Shown piece by piece: positions 1 through 13,383 of a DNA stretch of 64,000 nucleotides. The DNA is from Strongyloides papillosus (taxonomy: Eukaryota; Nematoda; Chromadorea; Rhabditida; Strongyloididae). Made by a program: the position numbers and the translations under genes. The notes under the pieces were generated by a model. The model was not told where the DNA came from and made no database searches. It saw nothing but the letters and a program-made list of their open reading frames with translations. Position 1 is the first letter of the stretch. Each line of letters begins with the position of its first letter. The stretch covers positions 124,001-188,000 of the forward strand of contig SRSI01000078.1 in the NCBI GenBank assembly GCA_005656395.1, in the 5' to 3' direction.

Positions 1-2360
1 GGTAATGAAAAACCGTTGAAAAACAAAGTAAGTTTTTAAAAGGGTTAATTTTTAAAAAGAAAATATCTAAAAAGAAATAAAAAAAATTATTTTTCCTTTT
101 TTAATACTTTAGTGTTTAAGTAAAAACAATGTTTATCCCTTATTTTGACAAATAACATTCAATTTTAAGTATCTCTCCATCTTTTAGAAAAAATTTATTT
201 TGTATTAAAAAATTTTTTAGGAATTTTTTATAACATTTTCTAAAGTTATTTTGGTACAAACGTGGTATAAAAATTGTATTTAAATAAATATTATATGAAC
301 GTGTAAATTATCTCTTTTTTGATGTAGAAAACAAGTAGTTGTGGAAACACAATATTGATAACAAATAAAACTATCCAATTCAAAGTAAATGTAGAGTTTT
401 TATATATAATTAATATATAGAGAAAGAAAAGTAATCTGATCTTATTCATTACACATTCAATTTTTATCTATATTTACTTCCTTTTTAGAGATAACAAAAA
501 TTTTTTACCATTTTAAAAACACTTGTACATTTTTTTTAATAGTTATTTATTTAGACTCACTAACTTAAACACAAAATAAAAAAAATTCAATTCAAATATG
601 TAATATCTTTTATAAAACTTGCTTATCCATCAGTTTTCAAATTAATAAACTTCAAAATTATAAGTTATTGAAGCAAAAAGTAGTAGTTCCTCCTTAAAAT
701 ATATTTAATTTTTATATTTATGAATAATTTTAGTAAATATTAATGTATCATAAAAATTTATGTACAATATAATTTTTTTACACGTCAATTGACAGGTAAA
801 TTTATCAAGAATTTTCTTTTGCAAAGTCACGACATATAGTAGTAGTATTAGTAGTAATAATACAAAAAAGTCATTGAGGCGAAAAGTTAATTATATTTTA
901 GAATAATGCGCATTATCAAGATTAATCAGGCTATATATGTTGACTAACACAAAAATGTAATTAAACAATTATCTATGCAATAACAAGAAACTGACTGGGG
1001 ATTTGTTTTTAATTGCATGTTTATCTCTTAATCTGGTGAGAAGTTAATTAGCCTAATATATTGACTGTTTCTCTTCATAAAAACTGGAAACAGTTATATT
1101 ACTCCAAAATAATTTCATGCATTATAAATATTTAGGGGGAATTATTTAACAATAGAATTAACAAGTTAAAATTTTTAAAATACATGACATATGGTATAAT
1201 AAATGTATTATATAACCTTCTATGACAATAAAAATAAAGTAATTAGAAGGTAATCACTGTCGTAATCTATTTAATCTTTTTATATACTTAACAATTGGTA
1301 ACGTTCACCTTAATTGAGGTCAAATAGATATATTGTAATTAAAGATTTTTCATTATTTATTACTTTTACCTCTATTTTATAACAAAAGCAATTTTCTTTT
1401 TTTGTTATTTAAATATATAATTGTAATGTTTGAATAATTTTTAATGGCAGTTACATACAATTACATTAACTGATTTAACAAAGTCAACTAACTAAATAGA
1501 ATAAACATTAAAATATAATATATATAAATAAATAATGTTGTTTTTTACACAAAAATTTTCAGAAAAAAAATGTAATAAAAATTTATTATTCTTTCATCAT
1601 TTTATTTTTTTTAAAACCTTTGTTAAAGTGTTTTATTTTTCAGGAAAATGTCATTCATTGTAGAGCTTTAAGAGAAAAGGCAGCTAGAAATGCTAATAAT
1701 AAAAAAGTCGTGCCTGTCGTAAATTGTGGTTCATCTGGCATAAATTGCCAAATAACGGGTCACACAAATGTCAAGTATAAGTCATCCCCACAATCACCAA
1801 TGGCATCAGCCACTGGAATTCTTGCTTCTAAAACTTACGGGCAATCATCTCCAAATTTGAGATACACATCTCAAAAGGATGTCTCAATTTTGGCCGCAAA
1901 AGAGAAAAGCGAGAAGGTAGATAAGGTTACTGAAAATGAACCTTATATTTATTATAAAAAGAAGCAACCTAAGTTTGATAATGAACTTGCCCCTATCTGG
2001 AAATATGGAGGACCATTATCTACTTTACTTCCACCAGCTATGCCAGAAGCTTCATCTTCATTTAATGCACATTCTGGACTAAATATTTGCAAAACATCCA
2101 ATGATGGTCAATCATTTACAACAGCAGATGATTACTTTTTCTTTACCGTTGACGAGCGTAACAAATATATTCCAATCCCATCAAAACAACATTACGGTTT
2201 CGGTACGAGTCCAACATTCAATACTGGTTCATACTATTCTGATGAAGATAAGTACTCTTCAGATGCCCAAAAATCATTAAATACATCAGAAGAAAATATT
2301 GTTAATCTACCAAATATCCTCGATACAACTGATGATCTTCAATTTTTCATGGAGCTTTAA
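1..2360 (+). CDS. 3' end of an unrecognised gene (partial)
   Basis: The clear part is a terminal coding exon at 1644-2360. It is entered through a TTTTTCAG acceptor ending at 1643 and ends with TAA. It encodes about 238 residues starting ENVIHCRALREKAARNANNK and ending DDLQFFMEL. The chain is polar and rich in Ser, Pro, Lys and Tyr, with no signal peptide, membrane segment or domain I can name; the tail looks disordered. Bases 1-27 read through in frame to a GTAAGT donor at 28 and end in phase 0, which matches the acceptor exon, so they may be the previous exon with a 1.6 kb intron between. That link is inference from phase alone. The rest of the gene lies to the left of the window, so neither start nor function can be given. 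Confidence 0.55.
28..1643 (+). other. probable long intron
   Basis: About 1.6 kb of AT-rich sequence without coding potential lies between a GTAAGT donor at 28 and the TTTTTCAG acceptor at 1636-1643. It contains a short run of AGT-type trinucleotides near 838-858. Nothing else is seen. It is long for a genome where most introns here are 40-60 bases. Confidence 0.4.
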
Positions 2361-2832
2361 ACTGGAACCGTTCGCTTCCTTTTATTTTTCTTATTATCTT
2401 TTTTATATTTTTTCTAATATTTTTGAAAAATCACACAAAGTCACTCACCTATACCATAATATAATGAAAAATAACCAATTTTTTTTTTAAAATTTCTATT
2501 CTATTATTGAATAGGAAAGTTAAAAAAAAATTATTCAAAAACATCCGTTTTATTATGATTGAAAGTTCTTATATTTTTCTTTACCAGTTTTCATTCCATT
2601 TTTATGCACACTCCCAAAGCTCACCTAATACCATTGAAGCTTTTTTTTAAGCATAAAGCGTGTATTTTAAGATCCAAAATTCATTATGTATTTGTTTTCA
2701 TAATATCACTTTTTTTTAAATATTTGTTCACTAAATTAAATGGTAAAAAAGTTAATTTTATTATTTTTGTTTCTCCTTCTATTGTGTAAAGATTTAAATA
2801 ATTATTTTAGTTTTTATTTCACCAGAATACAA

Positions 2833-2851
2833 ATATATATATATATATATT
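2833..2851. repeat. AT dinucleotide microsatellite
   Basis: An uninterrupted run of alternating A and T, followed by an imperfect extension to about 2866. Simple sequence with no evident function. Confidence 0.7.
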
Positions 2852-4240
2852 TATGTATATATATTGTATGACACAAAAGAAGTAACGGTATATTCATGAT
2901 AATAAAAAACAGATAGATTTAAATATTTAAAAAAAAGCCAAAAAAATTATAATTGTATTAATTTAGTCATAGTCAGTTGAGACTTCAAATCTATTATTCT
3001 CTTACGCATTTTATTTGATATCATTTTTTGATAAATTTTTAGAATTACCAAAAAATCAATGATTACTTACTTTAATCCACTCTTTCTTTACTAACATATT
3101 TTATTAATAGTAAAAAAATTAACATTTCAAATATTCGTGTAATATTCATTCCTATGTGTTATTAGAATTAAAACATTTTGTGTTAATAGTGTAAAAAATA
3201 AAAGAATTATACGTTTATTAGTGGGACTATAATCTTTAAAATCGTTTTACTTCTTTTTCATTGAAATTAAAATGTTTGGAGGAAATGGATGTTCTCTCAT
3301 CATAATAATTTAAAAATAATATTTTTTTGTTTTTAAATTTATTATTCTTTTCATTTACTTTTTAATTATTTTAATAATTTTATGGTAAACTTTCTTGCTA
3401 ATCGTTATTAAATATAATGTTAGTGATTAAATAACTCTCACTAAAAAAGTTTTTTTTCCACATTTCATTATATAATTTTTTTGTATTCTTATGCTTTTTG
3501 TTAATAAAATTTTTTCGAGATAAGAATTTTTTTAAAATTGTAAAAATTAGGTATTATACATTTTTTCACAAATATTGGAATAACTTGTTATTTTAAGGTT
3601 ATCTAATGACGAGATATTTTAACGCTTTCTGTTTATATTGAAATATAAGAATTTGAATATGTAAAAAGTATTTATTTTTTATTATGAAAAAAGGAATAGA
3701 GAATTTTAGTGGAGGAAAATAATAGACATTTAATATATAAATATTTATGGTTTTAAATATGGAGAAATAATAACTTTTTGTTTTAAAATAACTATTAATC
3801 CATATTAATACATTTTTCTTAATAGTTATAATTAATTTGTATGCTTATTTAATTTTTCATAGTATATGATATCTTATAAAACAAAAAGAGGTCAATTTAT
3901 AAAATAAATTTGTTTTTTATAAGTTTAAATTTAAAGATTTCTACAATTTTAAAGAGAAACTATGTTTAAAAGTAATTTTTTTTATCATTTGTGCAAAAGT
4001 TTAAATTCAAGTTTATTATAATTAACGTTAGCAGGAAATTTAATCCTATTTTTCAAGATATGAGTATCACAAAAGGAGAGGGTAATCTAAACCACTAAGA
4101 TGAGAATTGAAAAAAATATATACTAAATACAAAATAACCAATTTTTTGTCTTTGTAACTCGACAATGATGACCTATTATACATCTTATGAATTAACTTTC
4201 GATCAATTTTAAAATGAATAAAAATTTGTTCTTCACTGAT

Positions 4241-4426
4241 TTAGTGAAATGTCCTTATCATTTTAATGGACGTAGCAGTTATACTGAATAAAGGTAGGCT
4301 CCGAAGGACCATCGTAGAGAATCTGTCCGATAAATGTAGAAAATTTAAACAGTAATAGTTCCACTTATCTAAGTGACCAAAAACACACTTTTTGAAACTT
4401 TCTCGATTTAGAAACTTTGGTTTCAT
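4241..4426 (-). other. small ORF in a compositionally distinct patch
   Basis: This patch is visibly richer in G and C than its surroundings. On the minus strand an ATG directly follows a CTATCTAG acceptor-like site and opens a 61-residue frame beginning MKPKFLNRESFKKCVFGHLD. I do not recognise the product. It could be a short gene, a decayed exon or a structured RNA. No splice continuation was found. Confidence 0.2.
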
Positions 4427-4707
4427 CTAGATAGAATGTTTGTAATGAAACACATTTAAGAAAATAATCAATCTAACAAAAATATAAATTCAAACACTAG
4501 TTATTATCATAATTTATAAATCTTTAACTGAATAATTTTATATAAATGATAAAATATATAAATTTTCATCAATTATAGCATTTTTTCTTTCTTTTTGGTC
4601 TTGTGAAAAACTTTGAAATACCGTTTTAAAGAATTTTTCAAAAGAATTAAAAAAGTAATTATTGAAGATATTTAACAGAAAAAAAGTGTTTGTTGTTTTA
4701 TATATTT

Positions 4708-6460
4708 TTAGAAAGGAACATTAGATTTTTGCATGAAGGTTGCTCTTTCTTCTCCGATATGATTGTAAAGGAATGTTTGAACGTGAGCTCCACTACCAAA
4801 GGTTTCCTCATTTGTTACAATAGAATCTGGTGGATTATGAACACCTTCATTTCTTGCATATATTTTAACAGTCTTCAATGGTCTAAGAATAAAATCTTTT
4901 GGGAATGTGTAAGTAATTTCTCTTGGATGACTACCACCAATTAATCTCTTTATTTGCCATCCACCTATATTTTCAGACTTGGAACGATTTGAATTTTCGA
5001 GTGTTATTACTTTACCATCTAAATTAGCTTCAATAATGGAAACATTTCCCTTAGCTGATCTTTGGAAACCACTTCTTGTTGTTTGTTCTCCTTTAACAAT
5101 ACGTTTTTGATTGATAAGAGTTTCATTGGAGAATGTGTAACCTCTAACACGGTCTGTGAGTTGTGAAAGACCAACTCTATTTGCTTCTCCATCAAGTAAA
5201 CTTTTATATATAGCAATCTCAGCATCAAGTGTTGTTTTTTTGTCTAATAATAATTGTAATTCAATCATCAAAGCATTAGCTTCCTTTTTCATTTTATTAA
5301 TTTGATTATCACGATCAGCAATTTGTGCTTCGTAACTTCGTGCCTCATCACTCATTTGATAGCGTAATTCTTCAGCTTGTTTTTCAAGTATAGCATTTCT
5401 TGATTCTAATTCACTAAGACGTCCACGAATATCAATACATTGACTACGAAGTTTGCGAACTTCTTCTTTGCAATATGATTGCTCAAGTTCTTTAGTGGCA
5501 CATTTTGTATGAATTTCTTGAACCTTAATTCTGTACCATGACTCCATCTCTGTACGCTGAGCTTCACATATCTGATCATATTCTTCTCTGATATCTTTCA
5601 TTGCTGAGACAAGTTCTTGTTTGAAGTATTCACGATTCTCTGTTGTTGTATCTCTATAAGCCATATTTTGAAGATCAATAATTTCTTGTTCATTAGCATC
5701 ACTTATAAATCTAATTTCTTCTAACAATGTTTGTACTTGATTTTGATAATCAATCTTATTTAATGTCTCTTGATCAACATCATTTCTTGTTTTTTGAAGT
5801 TCCTGTAACAATAAAGCATTTTGTTTTTTAAGATCAACAACATCATCATTTAGGTTCTCAATTTGTTTTCTCATACATCTTGTTTCAGCCTCCATCTGAC
5901 ATAATTGTTCAATTAATTTATTGATTTTTTCACGATCAACCTCTCTACCATATTTAGCATTATCATATTTATCTCTGAAGAGTCTTATTTCTTCAAGTAA
6001 CTCATGGATGGCTTTCTCTAATTGTTCTCGCTCTCTATTTGTATTTAAAAATAACTGCCTAGCTTCGTGAATCTCTTTTTCATACATCTCTCTAATAGAA
6101 TATGATTCTTTTCCACATCTTGATTTTAATAAATCCAGATCAGCTTTTAATTTTCTATTTTGAGCTTCAAGGAATCTAACTTTTTCGATGTAACTAGCTA
6201 AACGATCATTAAGTATAGTCATTTCTTTCTTCTCTCTCTCCCTATCATCACGTATTCTGTTGGCAGCTGATTGAGACATTGACGACATTCCAGTAGAATA
6301 TTTACATGTTTCAACGAATACCTTTGAAAATCCTTAAAAAAATAGTTAAAATTTATAAATTGATATATAATAGCTAACCTGTATTTGAAGATTGAGTGGA
6401 GCTTTTTACTCCCTCTATACCAACTCTTGGTGATATAGCACTTTTGTAAGTCGAAGTCAT
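4708..6460 (-). CDS. cytoplasmic intermediate filament protein, short form
   Basis: The short product would start at the ATG at 6460-6458 and use exons 6460-6379 and 6332-4708, giving 568 residues. The head is about 60 residues (MTSTYKSAISPRVGIEG at its start). The alpha-helical rod runs from about residue 61 to 415, with the initiation motif LNDRLASYIEKVRFLEAQN and the termination motif around residues 394-410. A globular lamin-tail domain follows at about 450-565. Such proteins build the cytoplasmic filament network of epidermis, intestine or excretory canal in nematodes. The ATG is one base past an ATTTTATAG acceptor, which suits trans-splicing or an alternative promoter within the long gene. 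Family assignment is secure; the paralogue (ifa, ifb, ifc, ifd or ifp type) is not. Confidence 0.85.
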
Positions 6461-9400
6461 ACTATAAAATAAATTTTTAATTAAAAAAATATAGAAAAGT
6501 ATAAGTTGAAAATAAAGTGAGGTGAAATTTTGTATTTTTTAACTTATTAAATTTACTATAGCAATGTAATAAAGTAAAAATAAGCTAGTATTTATCATTT
6601 TATTATGTTATCTTTATAAATTGTACAAGACAAGGCTCTTGCCTTCTATAAGTACTACACCTTTTCATCCTCTAAATGTAAAAATTTTTGTATTTATCTT
6701 TTAATGATAAGATTTTATAACTAAGTTATTAATATAAGAGGCATGTATCTTTTGATTGCAAAATATATATGAAAATAAAATGTTCGAAGGTATCGTATAT
6801 ATATCTTCAAGTAATAAACAATATTGTAAATTTTATATATGAAAAATAATTTTTTAGGTAACTGATAAGAAAATTTAAGAATATTAAATGAAAGAATACT
6901 TTCTCTCCTTGTAAATATTTATGTCTTAAAAGCTATAATTATATTAATAATCTTTGATAAAATAATCATTCTACGTGAATTGTTAGCTATTTTATAAACT
7001 AATGATTGATAAGTAATAATAAAAAATGACTAATAAGAGGTATTATTAAAAGTTATAATAGTGATAAGTTACAATCTAAAATTTTGTATTATTAAAAAAG
7101 ATTACAAATAAAAATATTTAAAAATTTTTTTAAAATTATTAAACTTTTCACATTATATTATATTGAGGAAAGGTTAAAAAAATTCTTTTCTGACACATAT
7201 ATATATGTAATTGAATGAAAAGAATTTATGATTTATGGTATAATTTCGGAATAATAGAAGAAAGTTTATATTTAAAAGAATGAAGACGATTAGTTACGTG
7301 TTTAAACTATCTATATATTAATGTATTTTGTCCAAAAGAAAATCCGATTTTAAATTGTATAATAGGTGAAAAATATATGTTTTGTAATATGATGATATTT
7401 TAAATAATGTATATAAAAATTGATATACTAATAAAATTATGAATGCAATAATGATGATTGGTGTTGGAAAAGGGCTTAAAAATATTTGAAGCTCATTTTT
7501 GCATTTTTATTAGGTTTCTCTTTTTTCTCTAATATGGAAATGTATTTATATATCATTATAAATTATAAATAGAAACAGGATTTTCTAAAGATTTCCGAAA
7601 AAGTTTAATGTTTAAAAAAATAGCTTATTAATAAGTAGATGCAGAAGTATTATTTAAATAAAACTATATTTGTCATCTATTATATATTTTTTTATCCAAC
7701 TACTTATAAATTAAGTATATTATTTGATAACGAAAAGATGACTAACTATTTACAAAATAACATACTTCAATAACGAAGATTGTTTTACTATCAAATTCCT
7801 TATAATATTTCCAATAGGAATGGGGGAAAATTACTTACTTAGAGGATGAAATTTGTTCGATTTTAGGAGTAGTTTCAATAATATGATCATGGATACCAGA
7901 AACTTCAGTTATTGATCGAACTGAAGAATCATGGATATCTGAAACTTCAGTAACGGATCTGACTGAAGAATCATGCATGTGACCATGATTAATAGACTTT
8001 TTATGTCCTCCTACTATTTCATTATACATTTCAGTGACTGTATTATTATTAAACTCAGAAGACTTTTTTAAAACTCCCATATCACTAAATTGCTCATTTA
8101 TTGTACCCCTAATTTCAGTGGTAGTAGAAGTTATAGTCTCACTGGAAATTTTGGATGATTTTGAAATTTGTTTACCAATCATATTATTTTCAACTAACTT
8201 ATCAAAAATTTCTTTCACGTTCTCTTTTGATTTACTTGGGATAACAGAAATCTCTGCGCCTAAAGTTTTTTTCTTTTCCTGAAAAAAAATATAATTATTA
8301 TTTACTAAAACCTTCTTCAATTAAAATAATAATTTATTTATAAGAAGAAATATTTCAATAATAGTTTAGAAATGAATGTTGATTAACTATTTATTTTTTT
8401 CCATCTATCATTATGACAAAAATTTGCCATTATTTATATCATACTTCTACAGTATTCTCTTATCAATGGATGGTTTATGATCTAATATTTTACAAAATGC
8501 AAAGAAAAGTATATTTATTATTGAGGATTGTAAAATTGCATACTACGCAATGAATATTTTCTTTATTTTACAAAGTTTTTTGCATAGTAAGTAAATAACT
8601 CTATGAAACTGATTAATAATGTAAACGTTTGATAAATAACGAATTTGATTTTTATAGATAATAAAATATCTTTTTATTTTCTTAATGTTTAATAAACTTT
8701 TTTATCCATAATGCTGTGTGAACATATTGATGGTAATTAACAGTCCATACATCTATTTATCTATTTTCTTAACATGTTAAAAGATTCATTATTTTGTTTA
8801 ATTTGGCGGAAGGTTGTTAAGGTATATGAAATTAATATGTGTGATAATTATTTACAAAGAAAAGTTTATTTTCCTTTTCTTATCGAAAAACGAATGTTAC
8901 AAAATACTTATTTATTAATTGCATAAATTTTTTGCTGACATAATCACGTTACAATACATTTATCCCCTCAACGATTTTTATTTCTTTTTTGATAATACAG
9001 AAAATAACAACAATATATTTAAATAAAACATACCTCAATTGTTTTTGATGTATCAATAATCTCATCAGTTTCATAGCGCCATTGTGGTGATGGTGAACGT
9101 GTACGAGATTTTTCAATGACTATGTCAGTATTTGTTCCTTCGTCTTTAGTTATAGATTTAATAATATTTATTGGTTTTTTAGTTTCAATTACAGGTGATT
9201 GTGTTGAAGGAAAGGAAGAAGGGATTTTTATTGTTGCAGATGGTTTTTTAATTTCTTCTTGCTGCGTTATTGTTAGATCATCTGTTATTGTTGCTATTGT
9301 TCTTGTTGAAATGTCACTTGAAACTTTCTCAATAGTCTGTGTTCCCTCTTCTTCTCTAAGAATAGGTTCTGTTTGTGTTATTCTTGGTATTTTGGGAATT

Positions 9401-12400
9401 GGAATAATTGGAGAAGGCTCGATTAATTTTGATCTATTTGTTTCTGTAATATTTTGTGTATGAATAACAATTTCTTTTATCCTTAATTGATCATCAAATG
9501 ATTTTTTAGTTTCCTTAGGTCTTGTTATTAATGGGATTGGTTGAATATCATGTTTTTTCTCTAATTTTTCCATTTCTTTTTCCTTCTCCTTTTGGTAAGG
9601 CTTTCTTATTTTTGTGTGTGTATGGATCTCTTCATCTGTATATTTCTCAACAACAACACTTTTAACAATTTTTTTATAATCTTTTCTAGGTTGTGATAAA
9701 TTTTTAATAATATGTGTTGAAATAGTTTGTGGCTGTTTTATAATAATACTTGTACTATCTTCAGCTTTATTATAACCATCATGTCTTGATTCTTTTTTAA
9801 GATGTAAATTTTTAGTAACAATATTTTCTATAGGTTTAATAATTGGTTGAACATTTTGATCAGGTGGTTTGGTACTTTTAATAGTTCTTACAAATTTGGT
9901 ACTTGAATAACTTTCACTACTACTATAAGGTAATCTAGTAGGTTTAGGTTTTTCAATATTCACAATATTTGTGACCTCATATGGACTTAATTTTTTAGAT
10001 GTAGAATCTTTAAATTTTGATGATGTAGACATGGCAGAATAAGTTTCAGTATAAATATTCCTAGGAGGTGGACATTTTATATTACTGTCGTCTTTGATAT
10101 GATGAATCTTCGATATTGACTCATGCCTATCTTTACAATTACCTTCACCATTTTTTATAACAGCTGGTTCAGCATATACTTTATCACCTGTTCCAGATTT
10201 AATACTTTTTATAATTCTATGTTCAGTTTCAATTGTTTCGCTTATAATAGTTTCATGAGTTCTCAATTGATGGGTTGATGAATAAGGTTGTTTTCTAGAT
10301 GTCATTTCTTGTTTTGTTGGTTTAAAAGATGTTGTACAAGTTTTAATACTATCATTATCAGGAATAGCATATGCAGGTTTTGCTTCAAATGTTGTGACAA
10401 TTTTTGGTGATGTAACGACATTAGGGACATAATATTCCCCTTTGGTACTTTCGTAAGCGGAATCTATATAACTAACTTCACGAGTATCTAAACCATATCT
10501 TCCACCTGATCTTCCAGACATAGAATCATCATCATCTATTGTTGTTTCTCTAACAACAGGTTTACCATTACGAAATTTCCATGTTTGCATTTCTTTTTGA
10601 ATTTTTTTAGCCATTTCTATTTGTTCATAAGTAGACATTATTGGGCTTATTGACTTATCTGAAAGATCACAATATTCTTTTTGTCTTGTGCTTTTGTCTT
10701 CTGGTAATTCACCTTTTCTTGGTGGTGGTGAAGATTTGGAACGTGAATATTCGTGTAATGATTCATATGATCTACTATAGTTATTTCCTGTATATGTATC
10801 ATCATAGATACCAAAATGAGTAACTTTTGGTGTAGTAACATAATCTAAATCTTTTCTTAATTTATGCTTCTCCTCTTTTATTTTGTTATTATCAAATGTA
10901 GTATGAATAATTTTTGGTTTAATAATATCGTCACGTGGAGGTGAAGATCTTGGAATCGGTGGTGTTGTGGTTAATTCAGGAGGAGTTGTGGTATAATCAA
11001 AGATAGTTTTTGATATTTGTTTATACTGTGGAGATGTAGTATCCTTTATTTCATGAGATTTAACGTTATCATGAATGATATTAACGTAATTTTTGCTTTT
11101 ATTGGGATAATATCCCTCATATTTAACTGTTACCTTAAATATCATTAAAAATATATAATAATTGTTAAAAAAATGTGATGAAAAATTACCTCATGAACAT
11201 TCATCTTTGGTTGTTTCTTATCTATCTCCATTATACAACCGTTTTCCTTTCTAGTACTTTTATAATTAGTAATAGTTTTGACGTTTAGATGATCAGTAGG
11301 TTGTTTTCCTTTTCTTATGACACTTAAATCGGCATTAGTTGAACCTTAAAAGTTTAAAAATAAAGAATAAATATTTGAATAAAATGTGGTATATTTAAAC
11401 GTCATAAAATATTATAATATATGACAATAAACAAGTCACAAAAATTATTTTACTGTTATTCTAAAATATTTAATTGAAATTATATAATAGTAGTTATTCA
11501 AGTTATATTTTTTTATATTATAGTAATATTAAACAAAAAAAGAGAAAAATTACTCTCCTTTTGAAATTTATTTAGAAATTTATACCATATAAATTTTATT
11601 AAAATGATAATACAAACTTTCTCTTTTTAAATATCAACTAGATAAGTTTTACATTTGATTTTCATCATCATCAGTTATATGAATAAATAGAAAAGATTAT
11701 AGAGGAAAATTTTTATAGTTAGCCAGAAGGTTAGTCAAGAAGAGTTTGCATTATATTGAGGAGAATGGACTCAAACACAACGTACAAATGAGTAATTTTT
11801 GAGCAAATTTTTTTATTTATAATAATATAATATATATAATAATTTATCTATGTCATTACAATAATCATTATTTGTTTATACATTTTTAAAATTATCCTTA
11901 ATTTTATGATGGTGATGGCCTTTTTTGTTTAACTTTTTAGTTTAAAAATGAAGGTTAAAAAAATTTCAATTTTTGTTACATTTTTATTATATATATACAT
12001 ATATTTATTTATAGTTATTAAATGTATATATGTATAGGTAGCATTGTAGTTTTATAAAAAAATTAATGAACCAACAAAGTATATTGTCAGGAAGTAAAAG
12101 TAAATAGTAGAAAAATTTAAACGTGTTAAATAATTGTAAATAAGTGAATATAGACAATAGTTTATCTTAAATAAAGGTTTATTTTTTGACAATGAACTTT
12201 TTTATACTATGAAAATTAGTTGATAGAAAGTTAAAGGTAAAAAATATTTAAAAATAGGAATAATAGTTAATAGTTGTAGAGAAGATAAAAGAGTTGTTTA
12301 TTTTTGTATTCCTATTTTTATAAAATTTGACAATGTTTCTCTTTTTATATTTTTAAAAATAAAAATGACAATTTACAATTAAATGATCATTATAAAAAAA

Positions 12401-13383
12401 TTGTTAAGTAGATAACGATTGTGAGTTATAAATTAAAACTTGCTTCTAAAATATTTTTTTATCATAAAATTAAAAAAATAAATTAGTAAAATTATAGGTA
12501 AGTTGTTGAAAATAATAAATTTAGATTAAATTTTGCTAACAGAATGTTTAAGTTAATATTTAGATAATAAAATTACAAATAATTGATAAAGTATGTTTCT
12601 CTCTGTTAATAGTAAAATAAAGAATCATCCCCTTGTTAATAAACTCTTGAGATTTGTATACATTTATCAAAAACGAAATTCAAGATATCTCTTAACATCA
12701 ACTTCTAGTGATCAAGCCTATATCATTGTTAAGATAACAATAATCATTCTAAGAATATAGAAAATTTTTCCAAATGACCACATGGTATTAAATTTAAATA
12801 AAAATATCATATTATTATGTAATATTACTAGTTGTTACGTGCACATTGTCATATGTTTTGAAGAACAAGACCTTTTTAATAACTTTTATTTTTTAAATCT
12901 TATTTATAATTTACTCTCTCATCGAAAAAATAAAATAAATTTGATTGGAAATAATATGTTGATTTTTTTGATAAAAAAATAACTGCACATATAAATCTTA
13001 TTTTCTATTATTTTTTTAAAGAATTATTTAAACATTAAGACGTTTATAATGTACTTAAAATACAGTTGACAAATTAAAAAAATAACTTGTGACTTGTTTA
13101 TTGGTTAAGTGAAAAAAAAGAAAGCAAACTTACTTTGAGTTATACAGGGAAGCAAAGAAGCATTATGAATCAGTCTCCTCGTTTGAGGGTAATCATTTGG
13201 GTCAGTTCCATAGAAAGAATGTGCTGTTGTAAATTGTTTTGACTAAAAAAAGTAATTAAAAATAATTTTTTATAAAATTTAAAAATTCATAATATTTATT
13301 TAAATATGTTAATAATATTTACTTACATCATCACCTGGATCTCCGTAGGAAATTATCAAAGTACAAAGTTGATCAGACTTCAT
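4708..13383 (-). CDS. cytoplasmic intermediate filament protein, long composite form
   Basis: Seven exons join in frame: 13383-13327, 13242-13134, 11344-11190, 11133-9034, 8278-7839, 6461-6379 and 6332-4708, giving about 1522 residues. Every junction keeps phase (0, 1, 0, 0, 2, 1). The first ~955 residues are disordered and rich in Ser, Thr, Pro, Lys and Ile, mostly from one 700-codon exon. The last ~540 are a classical lamin-type filament chain: rod starting at EKKEMTILNDRLASYIEKV, the end-of-rod motif DAEIAIYKSLLDGE, then a tail with a lamin-tail-like domain. The long coil 1b typical of invertebrate filaments fits the rod length. In C. elegans, ifc-2 also makes short and long products, but I cannot assign orthology. 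The weakest step is joining exon 7839 to 6461: an in-frame TAA lies just past 7839, so the upstream exons could instead be a separate gene. Confidence 0.6.
6461..6471 (-). promoter_or_regulatory. splice acceptor one base before an internal ATG
   Basis: On the minus strand ATTTTATAG ends at 6462, followed by T and ATG. The same site can join the upstream 8278-7839 exon in frame (AA plus T) or accept a spliced leader for the short filament mRNA. Confidence 0.5.
6462..7838 (-). other. intron of long filament form, possible promoter of short form
   Basis: About 1.4 kb of AT-rich sequence between donor GTAAGT at 7838-7833 and the acceptor at 6462. No coding potential. If the short filament product has its own promoter, it should lie here. 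Confidence 0.4.
11345..13133 (-). other. long intron within the filament gene
   Basis: AT-rich sequence without recognisable coding content, bounded by GTAAGT at 13133 and an acceptor ending at 11345. The 66-codon frame at 12782 (+) is of low complexity and not credible as a gene. Confidence 0.45.

Larger units (their letters stand above)
2361..4707. other. intergenic, convergent gene ends
   Basis: This holds the 3' flanks of the gene ending at 2360 (+) and the intermediate filament gene ending at 4708 (-). It is mostly AT-rich with homopolymer runs. A more complex stretch at about 4240-4440 is listed separately. No other supported gene is seen. Confidence 0.6.

Noticed and set aside
5019..5228. 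69-codon minus-strand frame within the filament exon
   Set aside because: It is another reading frame of the intermediate filament coding sequence.
12782..12982. 66-codon frame inside the long filament intron
   Set aside because: Low-complexity Asn/Ile/Leu composition, on the opposite strand, with no supporting motif.
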